The notes under the pieces are model-generated. The model was not told the origin of the DNA and did not search any database. It saw only the letters and a program-made list of their open reading frames with translations. The position numbers and the translations under genes were made by a program. Of a stretch of DNA of 47,937 nt, positions 37,178 to 46,473 are shown piece after piece (positions within the stretch are counted from its first letter, which is position 1; every line of letters starts with the position of its first letter). The stretch is from contig CAMXWX010000003.1 of NCBI GenBank assembly GCA_947252975.1, positions 1 through 47,937 on the forward strand, in the 5' to 3' direction. This DNA is from an uncultured Gardnerella sp. GTDB lineage: Bacteria; Actinomycetota; Actinomycetes; Actinomycetales; Bifidobacteriaceae.

Positions 37178-39394
37178 GTGATTTCAACGTACGCGTCTAA
37201 GACTTTGCCAAATACGGCAAATAGTGACAACAGTCGTATAAGCAATCAAATTGACAAACATTGCATAAAACGTACGCTACATTTTTTGCGAATACCATTC
37301 ATCGTAATAATTCTTATAACCTTATTTGAATGTTCTATTGGAAATCTGCCATTTTGGAGTAGTGTTACAGGAAGCACAGATAGCATTTCTGCACACAACG
37401 ATATAGGTTCTGGAATTAGACGCTTAGCTTCCGGCGGCATTCTTATAACGGATCCTTCAGAAGCATATTTAGAAGTAACATCCGATGGAAGTTCGCCTTA
37501 TATTCGCTTAGAGCCTGCGATTATTAAAAAGAAAAGCAAAAATAATAATCTTATTTCAAACATCAATGTTTTAGTTGAAGCAAACAAATACTTAAGCAAA
37601 CCTCAAAGCACAAACACTGCTTCTCTAAACCCATCTTTGCTTAAACTTCCAAAACAAGCAGTAGGAAAATCTTGCATTGTTAGAGTGTGGCTGCAACATC
37701 CAATAGGATCAATATTGAATATTGAAGACTCAAGAGCAAACGTTCGAGTGCCTTTTAGGTGGTCATGGGGTCGCGTATTAATACTTGCTATTTTTGCATT
37801 TCTTGTTACGCTTTGGAATCCTTGGTCCAAGCTTTGGAAAATTAAACTCAACACTCATAGTCTTATTCAACGTTGCTGCTTTGCTGCTTCTCTTCTTCCA
37901 TTTATTGCTGTTGGGTTAATAACTATTTTTTGGAATTTACGAAACGCAACTCCTATGCATTTTTACACAAACGGTAATTATGCATATGATTTTGATCAAT
38001 ATGCCCACACTGCAGACGCATTGTTAAAAGGTCAGGTGCATTTAAATCTTCCTGTTCCTAATGAGTTAGAACACTTGCAAAATCCTTACGACCCTACGGC
38101 TAGAAATAATTTGTTAAACCACTCAGTACAACATATGTATTGGGATTACGCATACTACAAAGGTCACTGGTATTCCTACTTCGGAGTTCTTCCAGCAATA
38201 TTGCTATTTTTGCCTTATCGCATTATTTCAAGACTATGGACTCCTGAAGGCTCTATGCTTCCAACAACAGTAGCTACGATAATATTCTTAATTGGTTTTC
38301 TTATCGCAGGCTCCCTATTGGTTATTCGAATTATTGAGCAGACTTCAAAAAAAGTATCTTTAGGAACGACATCCATTGTTCTTGCTTTATTCTTCATTAC
38401 TTCAAATACAGTGTATTTGTGGTTTAGAACGTCATTTTATTCCGTACCTATGGCAGCCTCACTTTTCTTCACATCTCTTGGATTGTGGTGCTACCTAGGT
38501 TTTAATAAAACACACTCTTTGCTAAATATTGTTTTAGGTTCTTTCTTTATCGCATTAAATTTAGGATGTAGACCTACTTTTTCTATAGCTGTTCTTTTTG
38601 CACTTCCTGCAATTTATTCGCATATAGAAAAAGATTTACCAAATATTTTGCGCAACTGGAAACAAGTTTCTTCATGGCATAAGCCTTTTAAATATTTTGC
38701 AGCTTGGATACTGCCATGCGTAATTACTGCAATTCCATTTGGCATTTATAATCTTTTGCGCTTTGGCTCACCGTTAAATTTTGGCAATGAGTATCAAATA
38801 ACTATTACTGACATGACGACTATGCGTTTGCCGTCACAAAATATTTTGCCGTCTATTTTCAGCTATATTGCGCTACCTTTACGTTTTATTCCAACTTTTC
38901 CTTGGATTGGTATTCAGCCTATTGCATTTGACCGTTGGCAATATGCAGAGCCTATGATTGGCGGAATGTTTACACTTTCACCATTGGCATTAGTTGGCAT
39001 AATATGCGTATTTATTATGAAAAAACGCTGCCGCACGCATATTGCTTGGCAAACAAGCGTAATAGCTATAATAGTTGGGCTTGTTCTTATTGTTTTTGAC
39101 AGCTTAAAAGCTGGTATCGGATGGAGATATATTGCTGATTTTGCGTGGTCTTTTGCTATAGCTGCCGCAATTGGAATTAGCTTGCTTTTAGAATATGCAT
39201 CCACTTTGCAATCAGAAAATTCTTTACATAAAAAAACTATTGCTTACACAATACGCTTACTTGTAGCAGTATTGCTATTTGCTTCTATTGCTATCGCTGT
39301 ACTCAGTTGGTTTGTTACAGGACGTGAAGACAGCACGCTTCGTTTTAACCCAAACTTATGGTTCGCGTTTAGAAGTTGGATGACATTGTTTTAA
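37178..39394 (+). CDS. Polytopic membrane protein, GT-C glycosyltransferase-like
   Basis: A 738-residue protein with one N-terminal membrane helix (about 36-52), an extracytoplasmic part up to about 200 with beta-rich character, and then about 11 membrane helices. The conserved region after the second helix has YDFDQYAHTADALLKGQVHL and a WYSYFGVLPAILLFLPYR segment, a pattern I associate with GT-C-type sugar transferases that use lipid-linked donors; Asp residues near the loop could be catalytic. No specific substrate can be assigned. The start is a GTG with a weak ribosome site. It follows the ABC-F gene by 46 bases with no terminator. A lipid-linked sugar donor is inference only. Confidence 0.7.
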   Translation: MISTYASKTLPNTANSDNSRISNQIDKHCIKRTLHFLRIPFIVIILITLFECSIGNLPFWSSVTGSTDSISAHNDIGSGIRRLASGGILITDPSEAYLEVTSDGSSPYIRLEPAIIKKKSKNNNLISNINVLVEANKYLSKPQSTNTASLNPSLLKLPKQAVGKSCIVRVWLQHPIGSILNIEDSRANVRVPFRWSWGRVLILAIFAFLVTLWNPWSKLWKIKLNTHSLIQRCCFAASLLPFIAVGLITIFWNLRNATPMHFYTNGNYAYDFDQYAHTADALLKGQVHLNLPVPNELEHLQNPYDPTARNNLLNHSVQHMYWDYAYYKGHWYSYFGVLPAILLFLPYRIISRLWTPEGSMLPTTVATIIFLIGFLIAGSLLVIRIIEQTSKKVSLGTTSIVLALFFITSNTVYLWFRTSFYSVPMAASLFFTSLGLWCYLGFNKTHSLLNIVLGSFFIALNLGCRPTFSIAVLFALPAIYSHIEKDLPNILRNWKQVSSWHKPFKYFAAWILPCVITAIPFGIYNLLRFGSPLNFGNEYQITITDMTTMRLPSQNILPSIFSYIALPLRFIPTFPWIGIQPIAFDRWQYAEPMIGGMFTLSPLALVGIICVFIMKKRCRTHIAWQTSVIAIIVGLVLIVFDSLKAGIGWRYIADFAWSFAIAAAIGISLLLEYASTLQSENSLHKKTIAYTIRLLVAVLLFASIAIAVLSWFVTGREDSTLRFNPNLWFAFRSWMTLF

Positions 39395-39413
39395 ATAATT
39401 ATTTATATAATTA

Positions 39414-40601
39414 CTATTCTTCTAACAATGCATCTACAGTTCGAAGAAGCGCATGCAATCCGCTAATAAACTGTTGCGGCTCTGGCAATAATGACAATGC
39501 TAAATACCCATTAACTGGCATATCGAAATAATATCCAGGTTGAGAAACTAAATTATAATCTTTCATCAATCTCAAAGCTAATACATCATCGTCAATGCAA
39601 GATGGTACACGCAATAAAATATTCCATCCGCCCTCCGCACGCAACGCGCTAACACAGCATTTAGGCGTGGATGCCAACGTTTCTCGAAGCGTATGCAGAT
39701 TATTAATAATACGATTTCGTACAATAGCGCTTTGAGAAGATGCATATTGCAATAATTCTGGTATTCGCTCAGAAACAGTATTACCAATAGGCAAAAAATC
39801 ATCCGCTATAACGTCAAGCCTTTTTTGTGCTTCATAAACATCATCTTTAGGACCTGAAACTTCAATCCAACCAACTTTTGCGTGAGGAGCAGCAAGCATT
39901 TTGGAGAATCCATCAAGCGCAAAAACTAAAGTAGAAGATTCTCCAGCAAGACGAGCATTTCCAGCAAAAGGTTCAAGCGAATATTCATAAAATACTTCGT
40001 CTGCAATAATCGCAACACCATTATCACGACATAATTGCAATAGTATTCCACGTTCTTCAGGCTTGACATATGAGCCTGTAGGATTATTTGGATTAATAAG
40101 CACAAGAGCTTTAATACGCAAAGACACATCTTCTAAAAGTTCTCTAACACGCGCAATATCAATAGTCCAAGAACCATCATAGTGCAAAGGATACGGTATT
40201 GCATTCACGCATTGCAAGCGCGCAATAGACTCTATAAGAGGATATCCAGGAGTTGGTCCCATAACGGCATCCCCTGCATCACATAAAAGCATCATAAGCC
40301 ATGCGTAAGCTTGAGAAGTTGAAGAAAGCACATAAAGCTGATCTGGATTAAGCTTTGATGGAACAGACTTTTCAGTGCGGTTATCTCGCTTATTGATAAA
40401 GTTTGAAAGAATATCGCGAATTTCCTTAGGACCCCTAGGGTCTGCCGTGTAACGTCCACTTAAACATTTAGGCGCTAAGCCGTGAGACGTTGGATTGGAA
40501 TCGTTTAATTTAGTAAGCTTTACACCATTAAAAATAGCTTTTCGCTGAGCTAAAATAATAGGATTTGGCTCACTCACATCTATTCTAGAAGAAAATCGCA
40601 C
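39414..40601 (-). CDS. Aminotransferase class I/II
   Basis: PLP-dependent fold-type I aminotransferase of 395 residues. The PLP Lys is K234 in the GFSKMLAAPHAKVGW segment; NPNNPTG is at 170-176, the PLP-pyridine Asp is D201 in ADEVFYEY, and an early GRYTADPRGPKEIR segment matches the family. Substrate is not determined; aspartate, alanine or aromatic amino acids are all possible. The GTG at 40601 has AGGG upstream. It converges with the membrane protein gene, with 19 bases between stops. Upstream, ppgK has its own terminator, so this is a separate unit. Confidence 0.88.
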   Translation of the reverse strand: MRFSSRIDVSEPNPIILAQRKAIFNGVKLTKLNDSNPTSHGLAPKCLSGRYTADPRGPKEIRDILSNFINKRDNRTEKSVPSKLNPDQLYVLSSTSQAYAWLMMLLCDAGDAVMGPTPGYPLIESIARLQCVNAIPYPLHYDGSWTIDIARVRELLEDVSLRIKALVLINPNNPTGSYVKPEERGILLQLCRDNGVAIIADEVFYEYSLEPFAGNARLAGESSTLVFALDGFSKMLAAPHAKVGWIEVSGPKDDVYEAQKRLDVIADDFLPIGNTVSERIPELLQYASSQSAIVRNRIINNLHTLRETLASTPKCCVSALRAEGGWNILLRVPSCIDDDVLALRLMKDYNLVSQPGYYFDMPVNGYLALSLLPEPQQFISGLHALLRTVDALLEE

Positions 40602-40627
40602 GAAACTACCCTAACACTTGGCATAAC

Positions 40628-40663
40628 AAAAGCTGGGCTGCAGCATAAACTGCTCACCCAGCT
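40628..40663 (-). terminator. Terminator after ppgK
   Basis: Minus strand: AGCTGGG (plus 40657-40663) pairs with CCCAGCT (40631-40637), with inner GCAG/CTGC pairing, followed by TTTT (40628-40631). Confidence 0.8.
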
Positions 40664-40694
40664 CAATAGATAACAAATAATATTTAGTTATTTT

Positions 40695-41468
40695 TTAGTT
40701 TTGCTGCATCTTTTGCATTGCATAGTAAGCTGCACCAATAATTCCAGCCTCATTATGCAATGTTGCAACAACAATAGGAGTTTTAATATCGATATGCGGC
40801 AAGAACTTTTCGCTTACGCGGCTAACACCGCCACCGACAACAAACAAATCTGGGTTGAAATACTTTTCCATCAGGCCGTAGTACTTAGTCAAACGCTTAG
40901 CCCACTTCTTATAGCCCATATCCAACTTTTCACGAACAGAAGAAGCAGCGTACTTTTCAGCATCGCCCTTACCTTTTTCAAGCTGAATATGACCAAGCTC
41001 AGTGTTTGGAATAAGCACACCGTTGTAAATCAAAGCCGTGCCGATACCAGTGCCAAGAGTAGTAGCAATAACCAAGCCATCCTTGTCTTTCGCCGCACCA
41101 AAACGCTGCTCAGCTAAACCAGCAGCATCGGCATCGTTAACTACTGTTACAGGACGACCACAAGCCTCGCTAAAGACTTCAGTAACATCAACACCAATCC
41201 AAGACTGGTCAAGATTTGCCATAAAATCGAGCTTCTTACCAGGCTTAATTGGAGCAGGGAATGCAATTCCAACAGGAACATCTGCAGGTACTTCAAAATG
41301 TTCAAGCTGCTGACGAACAATATCTGCAACTGCTTGAGGCGTAGAAACCGTAGGAGTGAGAATTTTGTATCGAGGTTCTGCGAACTCTCCCTTTTCCAAA
41401 TTTACTGGAGCAGCCTTAATACCGGATCCACCAATATCGACGCCAAATGCTTGTGCAGTGTCAATCAT
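40695..41468 (-). CDS. ppgK: Polyphosphate/ATP glucokinase
   Basis: ROK-family glucokinase of 257 residues, the actinobacterial type that can use inorganic polyphosphate as well as ATP to make glucose 6-phosphate. Phosphate-1 motif FGVDIGGSGIKAAPVN is at the N-terminus; the substrate segment has VVNDADAAGLAEQRFG and the ATTLGTGIGTAL phosphate-2 motif. The C-terminus has DLFVVGGGVSRVSEKF. It supplies the glucose entry to the bifid shunt. The start is ATG at 41468 with GGGGAG upstream. Confidence 0.94.
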   Translation of the reverse strand: MIDTAQAFGVDIGGSGIKAAPVNLEKGEFAEPRYKILTPTVSTPQAVADIVRQQLEHFEVPADVPVGIAFPAPIKPGKKLDFMANLDQSWIGVDVTEVFSEACGRPVTVVNDADAAGLAEQRFGAAKDKDGLVIATTLGTGIGTALIYNGVLIPNTELGHIQLEKGKGDAEKYAASSVREKLDMGYKKWAKRLTKYYGLMEKYFNPDLFVVGGGVSRVSEKFLPHIDIKTPIVVATLHNEAGIIGAAYYAMQKMQQN

Positions 41469-41561
41469 TTCACTAACACTCCCCTCTGAATGTGTGCTGT
41501 ATGGACAATTACCAGTATTCTATCGTATATTTGATACGACACGCTTACTGTTTACTAACTT

Positions 41562-42596
41562 CTACTTCAACGAAGGCATAGGTTTCCAGTCTTGATCGTG
41601 CAAAATTTTTCGAGAATCAATCCAACCGGTAAACAATTTACCAATACCCGAAATAATATGCTCACGATCGACAGCTATCAAACGAATAAGCTCTTTAGCA
41701 GCTGTTAAAGCAGTTCCAAGCGCAAACATAAACGGACGAAAATCGCCATGAACCATAAAGTAGCGAGCCATAAAGCCTCTATTTCGCATAATATGATAAC
41801 GATTCATGTCCGATGTTGAATTTAGCTGACGCACTCCTGCAATATCCCAATTAGGAATATCACGAGTGCGACGAAGAATAATATCCGGAACAACAATAGG
41901 ATTCGTAACCTTACTCGCAAGATACCCGTAAGTAGTATCATCCCAGTAAATAAAGTAGCGCGAATCCGGGAAGCCGATTTTTTCAACTATATCTCGACGA
42001 ATCAAACCGCCCTCAAAACACATCGTATTCATAACTTTGTATCCAGCTCTGCCAAAAGCAGCAGGCGCAATAGGATTTGGAATACCAAGCGGAACCAAAA
42101 AATCGTACTGCCAGTAGAATTTACCACCGTCATAATCTAAACGACTTCCTTGAACAACAGCGTGACGCTTAGTCCAAGGAGCAAGACGCTCAATAGATTC
42201 AGGCACTGTTTCAACATCGTCATCCATAACCCAGAACCACTTAGCTCCAAGTTCATAAGCTTTTTTAACACCAGCACTAAAACCGCCAGCACCACCAAGA
42301 TTTTCATCTTGAGGAGCATACACAACATGAAGTTCATTGCCTTCACAATCTTTTTGAGCTTTACCCCAACGATTAGTTAAAGAAGCTTCAAGACGAGCAA
42401 CCATTTCGCCAGTTTTGTCACTGCACTCATTGTCAACAACGACAATACGCCAAGGGCATTCTTTTAAACATTCAAACGAATGGAATAAATTCTCCAAAAG
42501 CTCTTGACGCTTATAAGTGACAACAACAATAGCTAATTTATCAATGCTAGTTGCGTTATTAGTACTAATTTTTTTTGATGCACTCGTATTGCTCAT
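41562..42596 (-). CDS. Glycosyltransferase family 2
   Basis: GT-A fold glycosyltransferase of 344 residues. VVTYKRQELLENL starts the nucleotide-sugar domain, WVMDDDVE gives the metal-binding acidic motif, and the DENLGGAGGFSAGVKKA loop and the YWDDTTYGYLA segment follow, the latter a typical catalytic acidic site. It has no obvious membrane helix and probably acts at the inner membrane surface in cell wall polysaccharide synthesis; similarity to galactofuranosyl- or rhamnosyltransferases is by pattern only. I use the ATG at 42596; an in-frame codon at 42629 has no better ribosome site. It diverges from the FMN riboswitch. Confidence 0.85.
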   Translation of the reverse strand: MSNTSASKKISTNNATSIDKLAIVVVTYKRQELLENLFHSFECLKECPWRIVVVDNECSDKTGEMVARLEASLTNRWGKAQKDCEGNELHVVYAPQDENLGGAGGFSAGVKKAYELGAKWFWVMDDDVETVPESIERLAPWTKRHAVVQGSRLDYDGGKFYWQYDFLVPLGIPNPIAPAAFGRAGYKVMNTMCFEGGLIRRDIVEKIGFPDSRYFIYWDDTTYGYLASKVTNPIVVPDIILRRTRDIPNWDIAGVRQLNSTSDMNRYHIMRNRGFMARYFMVHGDFRPFMFALGTALTAAKELIRLIAVDREHIISGIGKLFTGWIDSRKILHDQDWKPMPSLK

Positions 42597-42673
42597 ACTT
42601 GTATTCTCGCACCTACCCTCGCCACACAATTATCACAACAATGTTCTTAGCATGAGATACAAAAGAATAGTTA

Positions 42674-42810
42674 GTTTCAGGGAAGGTGAAAATCCTTACT
42701 GGCGGTAACAAAATACGTGTTTCATGCGTTTTTGAAGCCCGCGAGCGGCTTACAAGCTGCTGATTCGGTTAAATTCCGAAGCCAACGGTTACAGTCCGGA
42801 TGAAAGAAAC
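42674..42810 (+). ncRNA. FMN riboswitch (RFN element)
   Basis: The aptamer shows all RFN landmarks: GGCGGTAA at 42711, AGCCCGCGAG at 42736, CCGAAGCC at 42776, and AGTCCGGATG at 42793. The outer stem P1 is GTTTC (42674-42678) with GAAAC (42806-42810). The ribosome site GGAG begins at the very next base (42811), seven bases before the ATG of ribU. FMN-bound folding would sequester or crowd that site; no terminator is visible, so control is probably at translation. Confidence 0.95.
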
Positions 42811-42821
42811 GGAGACCCATC

Positions 42822-43391
42822 ATGGGCATTTCTAATACAAATAATCACCAAACTTATGCAAAGAACTCTAACTGGTCTAGCGAAAAAATAGCAAAATACG
42901 CTCTATTCGTGGCACTTTCAATGGCTGTAAGTTTCATAGAATTTCCACTTATTCCAGACTTGTCGTATTTAAAATATGATCCTTCAGGAATAGTATGCCT
43001 AGTTGCAGGATTCGCATATGGTCCTGCAGCTGCAGCAATAGTAAGCATACTAGGTTTCGCACCGCACTTATTTACCAATCCACTAGGCACAGTTATGGCA
43101 GTGCTAGTATCTTTAGGAGCTAGCGTCACAGCGGCATTAATTTACAAAAAAATGCATACCAGAAAAGGCGCAATAATCGGACTTTTGGCAGGATCAATTA
43201 TTGCTATTGCTCTTGCAATAGCTGGAAATCTTGTTATTACGCCACTTTATGCTCACATGACTGTTTCACAGGTTGTGGCTCTTATTATTCCAGCACTGCT
43301 ACCGTTTAATATTATTAAACTTGCACTTCACGTTGTAGTAACTATGCTTATTTACAAACCAATTTCCAACCTGCTACACGAAAATAAATAA
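42822..43391 (+). CDS. ribU: ECF riboflavin transporter S component
   Basis: Substrate-specific membrane subunit of an ECF importer, 189 residues with about six helices. The family pattern includes ALFVALSMAVSFIEFPLIP at the N-terminus, LKYDPSGIVCLVAGFAYGP in the middle and a GNLVITPLYAH loop; this is the RibU type. The FMN riboswitch before it fixes the substrate as riboflavin or FMN. The next gene, 20 bases downstream, codes for the energising module of the same transporter type. Likely a riboflavin scavenging system; no rib biosynthesis genes are seen here. Confidence 0.93.
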   Translation: MGISNTNNHQTYAKNSNWSSEKIAKYALFVALSMAVSFIEFPLIPDLSYLKYDPSGIVCLVAGFAYGPAAAAIVSILGFAPHLFTNPLGTVMAVLVSLGASVTAALIYKKMHTRKGAIIGLLAGSIIAIALAIAGNLVITPLYAHMTVSQVVALIIPALLPFNIIKLALHVVVTMLIYKPISNLLHENK

Positions 43392-43411
43392 TAATTCTAA
43401 GCGGCATAATT

Positions 43412-45751
43412 ATGCATAATATCAGCACAAGTAGTAGCATGAACGAAGCTAAAAAGCACATGATTGAAAACAATGCGCAAGTAGTGTTGCGAAATATTTG
43501 CTTTAGCTACGATGATGGAAAAACTTGGACGCTTAATAATTTAAGTCTTACAATTAATGCTGGCGAGCGCGTGGCAATTGTGGGATTAAACGGTTCTGGT
43601 AAGTCAACCTTGGCAAAAATTATTGCAGGTTTAACGGCACCAGATAGCGGTTACGTTACATTATGCGGTGAAAAAGTTTTTGAAAATACTACTGCTTGTG
43701 CTGAATCATATAAAAATGCACGAAAATATATTGGCGCACTTTTCCAAAGTCCTGAAGACCAGATTATTACAACAATTACTGAAGAAGATGTTGCTTTCGG
43801 ACTAGAAAATTTGCAATTCTCTCGAAAAACAATGTATAAGAGTATCAGTGAAGCTTTAAAAACTGTTCACATGGAAGATAAGCGTTACGCTGACCCTAGC
43901 ACTATGAGCGGCGGACAGCAGCAACGAGTAGCTTTAGCAAGCGCTATTGCTATGAATTCTAAACTGCTTGTTCTTGACGAACCTACTTCTATGCTCGACT
44001 CGTTCGCTCGCAAAGACGTTGATGCTTTATTCGATAATTTGCATAAAAATGGCACTACTATTGTTCAAATTACACACAATTTTGAGGAATGCAAACGGGC
44101 AAATCGCATACTTCTACTAGAAAATGGCATACTGAAAGAAGTAAGCTTTAATGGTTTAAAAACTTACCTTTCTAATATTGAGTTGGCTAATAATCATTTA
44201 ACTAAAATTAGCAAGAACAAAAACTTAACAGATAGCAGATTCAAAGAAAATGAGTCAGATATCGCTGTAGAAATTTCCGGACTAACTGTTCAATATGATA
44301 AAACTTCTCCAGCTGTTATTGACGATTATTCACTCACTGTTAAAAGTGGCGAAACAGTTGCAATAATGGGCGAAAACGGCTGCGGTAAATCAACTCTTGC
44401 TAAAACAATGTGTGGACTGTTAAAAGCCAATTCAGGAAACATAACAGTACATGGCATATCTGTTAGAGGTAAAACATCTAAAATAATACGACAAAAACTA
44501 CATCAAACAATTGGCTACGTTATGCAACTGCCAGAACAACAGCTTTTTGCTGATACAGTACGGAACGATGTCGCTTATGGACCAAAAAATTTTGGGCTGA
44601 AAGGCAATGCTCTTAAAGAACGTGTGGATGAAACCCTACGCTTATTGAGCCTTGAGAATTTGGCTGAAAAATCACCTTTTGCGCTTTCTGGAGGTCAGCA
44701 GCGTCTTGTTGCAATAGCTGGCATTTTAGCTTGCAAGCCACGCGTGCTCGTACTGGATGAGCCAACAGCTGGATTAGATTTTGAAGCTGCGTTACGTATT
44801 CGAGAAATTCTTGGAACGCTACACAATCAAGGCGTAACCATAATACTTATTACGCATAATCTTCAAGAAGCAGAAGATTTAGGCGCAAGATTAGTAACAT
44901 TAAAAGCAAATAATAAAGCAAGCAACACAGCAAAAAATACTGAAAATAACAAAAACAAAGAAAGTTCCGCAAAAGCAAAAACAACTTCGCTACTTAAATC
45001 TTTTGACCCACGCGCGACGCTGCTATCATGCTTTATTCTTATGCTAAGTGCTTTTAGTATTACTAACTACATACAGTTAGCTATTCTTGCTTTTGTAACA
45101 TTTACTCTAACTGTTGCTGCAAAAATACCATTTGTTAAGCTTATTGCTTCACTGCACATGATTATTGCGGTATTTGTTTTCTCCGGATTACTTAACATTC
45201 TGGCAGTGCGAACCGGCACAGTGCTAGCAAATATTGCAACTATTCCTATTACAACTGATGGAATTAATTACGCAATACTTTTTGCAACACGATTCTCGCT
45301 TGTTATTATCATTGGAGCAATTCTAGTACTAACAATGAGTCAGACAACGCTTAACGAATCTTGCACACGATTACTATCACCACTTCGACATATTGGAATA
45401 CCAACGCAAGAAATAGCACTTATTATGAGCCTAGCGCTACGGTTCTTACCAACACTCAGTGCAGAAGCGCACTCTGTGGCACTAGCGCAAATCGCTCGAG
45501 GAAGTAGCATTCGAGATGGTTCTTTTAAGCAACGAGTACACGCTATAACAGCTTTAATAGTGCCAGGTTTTGCAGGAGTAATTCGCCATGCTGACACTCT
45601 TGCGCTCGCATTAGATGCACGCTGTTACACGCCTGGAGCTGAAAGAACTCACTTGCACTCATGGAAAATGCGTATAAAAGATGTGCTGCTATCAGTAGTT
45701 ACTCTTGGTGTTGTAAGCGCGATTATTGTGTGCAAAATGCTACCTTTGTAA
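43412..45751 (+). CDS. ECF module in one chain: EcfA-EcfA-EcfT
   Basis: A 779-residue protein joining three normally separate subunits. ATPase 1: Walker A GLNGSGKST (58-66), signature [14 protein letters not shown], Walker B LVLDEPTSM. ATPase 2: Walker A GENGCGKST (about 320-328), signature LSGGQQRLVAIAGI, Walker B LVLDEPTAG. A linker rich in Asn and Lys (about 500-525) leads to an EcfT-like membrane domain (about 530-779). This domain has several helices and the coupling motifs ARGSSIRDG and LDARCYTPG that contact the ATPases. It follows ribU by 20 bases, so a complete riboflavin importer may be made from two chains. Other S subunits could share it. The ATG at 43412 has no strong ribosome site; AAGCGG is nearby. 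Confidence 0.9.
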   Translation: MHNISTSSSMNEAKKHMIENNAQVVLRNICFSYDDGKTWTLNNLSLTINAGERVAIVGLNGSGKSTLAKIIAGLTAPDSGYVTLCGEKVFENTTACAESYKNARKYIGALFQSPEDQIITTITEEDVAFGLENLQFSRKTMYKSISEALKTVHMEDKRYADPSTMSGGQQQRVALASAIAMNSKLLVLDEPTSMLDSFARKDVDALFDNLHKNGTTIVQITHNFEECKRANRILLLENGILKEVSFNGLKTYLSNIELANNHLTKISKNKNLTDSRFKENESDIAVEISGLTVQYDKTSPAVIDDYSLTVKSGETVAIMGENGCGKSTLAKTMCGLLKANSGNITVHGISVRGKTSKIIRQKLHQTIGYVMQLPEQQLFADTVRNDVAYGPKNFGLKGNALKERVDETLRLLSLENLAEKSPFALSGGQQRLVAIAGILACKPRVLVLDEPTAGLDFEAALRIREILGTLHNQGVTIILITHNLQEAEDLGARLVTLKANNKASNTAKNTENNKNKESSAKAKTTSLLKSFDPRATLLSCFILMLSAFSITNYIQLAILAFVTFTLTVAAKIPFVKLIASLHMIIAVFVFSGLLNILAVRTGTVLANIATIPITTDGINYAILFATRFSLVIIIGAILVLTMSQTTLNESCTRLLSPLRHIGIPTQEIALIMSLALRFLPTLSAEAHSVALAQIARGSSIRDGSFKQRVHAITALIVPGFAGVIRHADTLALALDARCYTPGAERTHLHSWKMRIKDVLLSVVTLGVVSAIIVCKMLPL

Positions 45752-45919
45752 TAAAAAATTTTGAAAATATTTCACCCTTTGCAGCAAGCGCAATAAATAC
45801 GGAATAAATAAATTTGCATTATCACATACAACAATTCGCAATATACTGTATAATCCGTTAAGCACTATGTAATTTATGTAATATTTGCGTTATAAAACTT
45901 GCATTTGAAAGGACGCCTT

Positions 45920-46225
45920 ATGGCATTGACAAAAAAGCAGATTAAGCAGCTCCGCGCGCTCGCTAATACGCTTAGCCCACTTTTATACGTTGGCAAGAAC
46001 GATATTACTGATGCAGCTGTGAAGCAAGCAGACGAAACCATGCAGTACCACGAGCTCATGAAGTGCTCTGTGCAAGATGGTTCCGGATTAAGCGCTAAAG
46101 AAGCTGCTGATGCACTTGCTCAAAAGCTCGGCGCCGAAGTCGTGCAAGTAATTGGCAATCGTTTTGTTTTGTTCCGCGTATCTCCATTAGACAGCGTTGA
46201 CCACATTATGCTTGTGCGTGAATAA
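45920..46225 (+). CDS. YhbY-type RNA-binding protein (CRM domain)
   Basis: A 101-residue cytoplasmic protein of the YhbY/CRM family, which binds ribosomal RNA or pre-50S particles. The conserved features are LTKKQIKQLRALAN at the N-terminus, the LYVGKNDIT loop, and the C-terminal VVQVIGNRFVLFR strand-loop. The ATG at 45920 has AAAGGA upstream; the frame opens earlier at 45899 with TTG. A hairpin terminator follows. Confidence 0.92.
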   Translation: MALTKKQIKQLRALANTLSPLLYVGKNDITDAAVKQADETMQYHELMKCSVQDGSGLSAKEAADALAQKLGAEVVQVIGNRFVLFRVSPLDSVDHIMLVRE

Positions 46226-46260
46226 TGATTTAGATTAACACGCCGTTTAAATCGTATACG

Positions 46261-46294
46261 AATGGGCTTCTCTAATTTGAGAGGTCCATTTTGC
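46261..46294 (+). terminator. Terminator after the yhbY-like gene
   Basis: AATGGGCTTCTC (46261-46272) and GAGAGGTCCATT (46279-46290) pair over 12 positions with two G-U pairs around TAATTT; TTTT runs at 46289-46292. The rest of the gap to 46473 shows no gene. Confidence 0.75.
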
Positions 46295-46473
46295 TTATGA
46301 GAAGCTATATAAATTACGTAATCAAGCCAAAGATACGCATAATTTTTGCATGTTTTCTTATCAGTGCATATAGATAGAATTGCATGTAAGAATTTCGCTT
46401 AAGAGAGATTGATTGATTCGAAAACTGAGTCAGCGATGCTTATTTTGTATCATGCTTGAGATGGAGGTTTATT

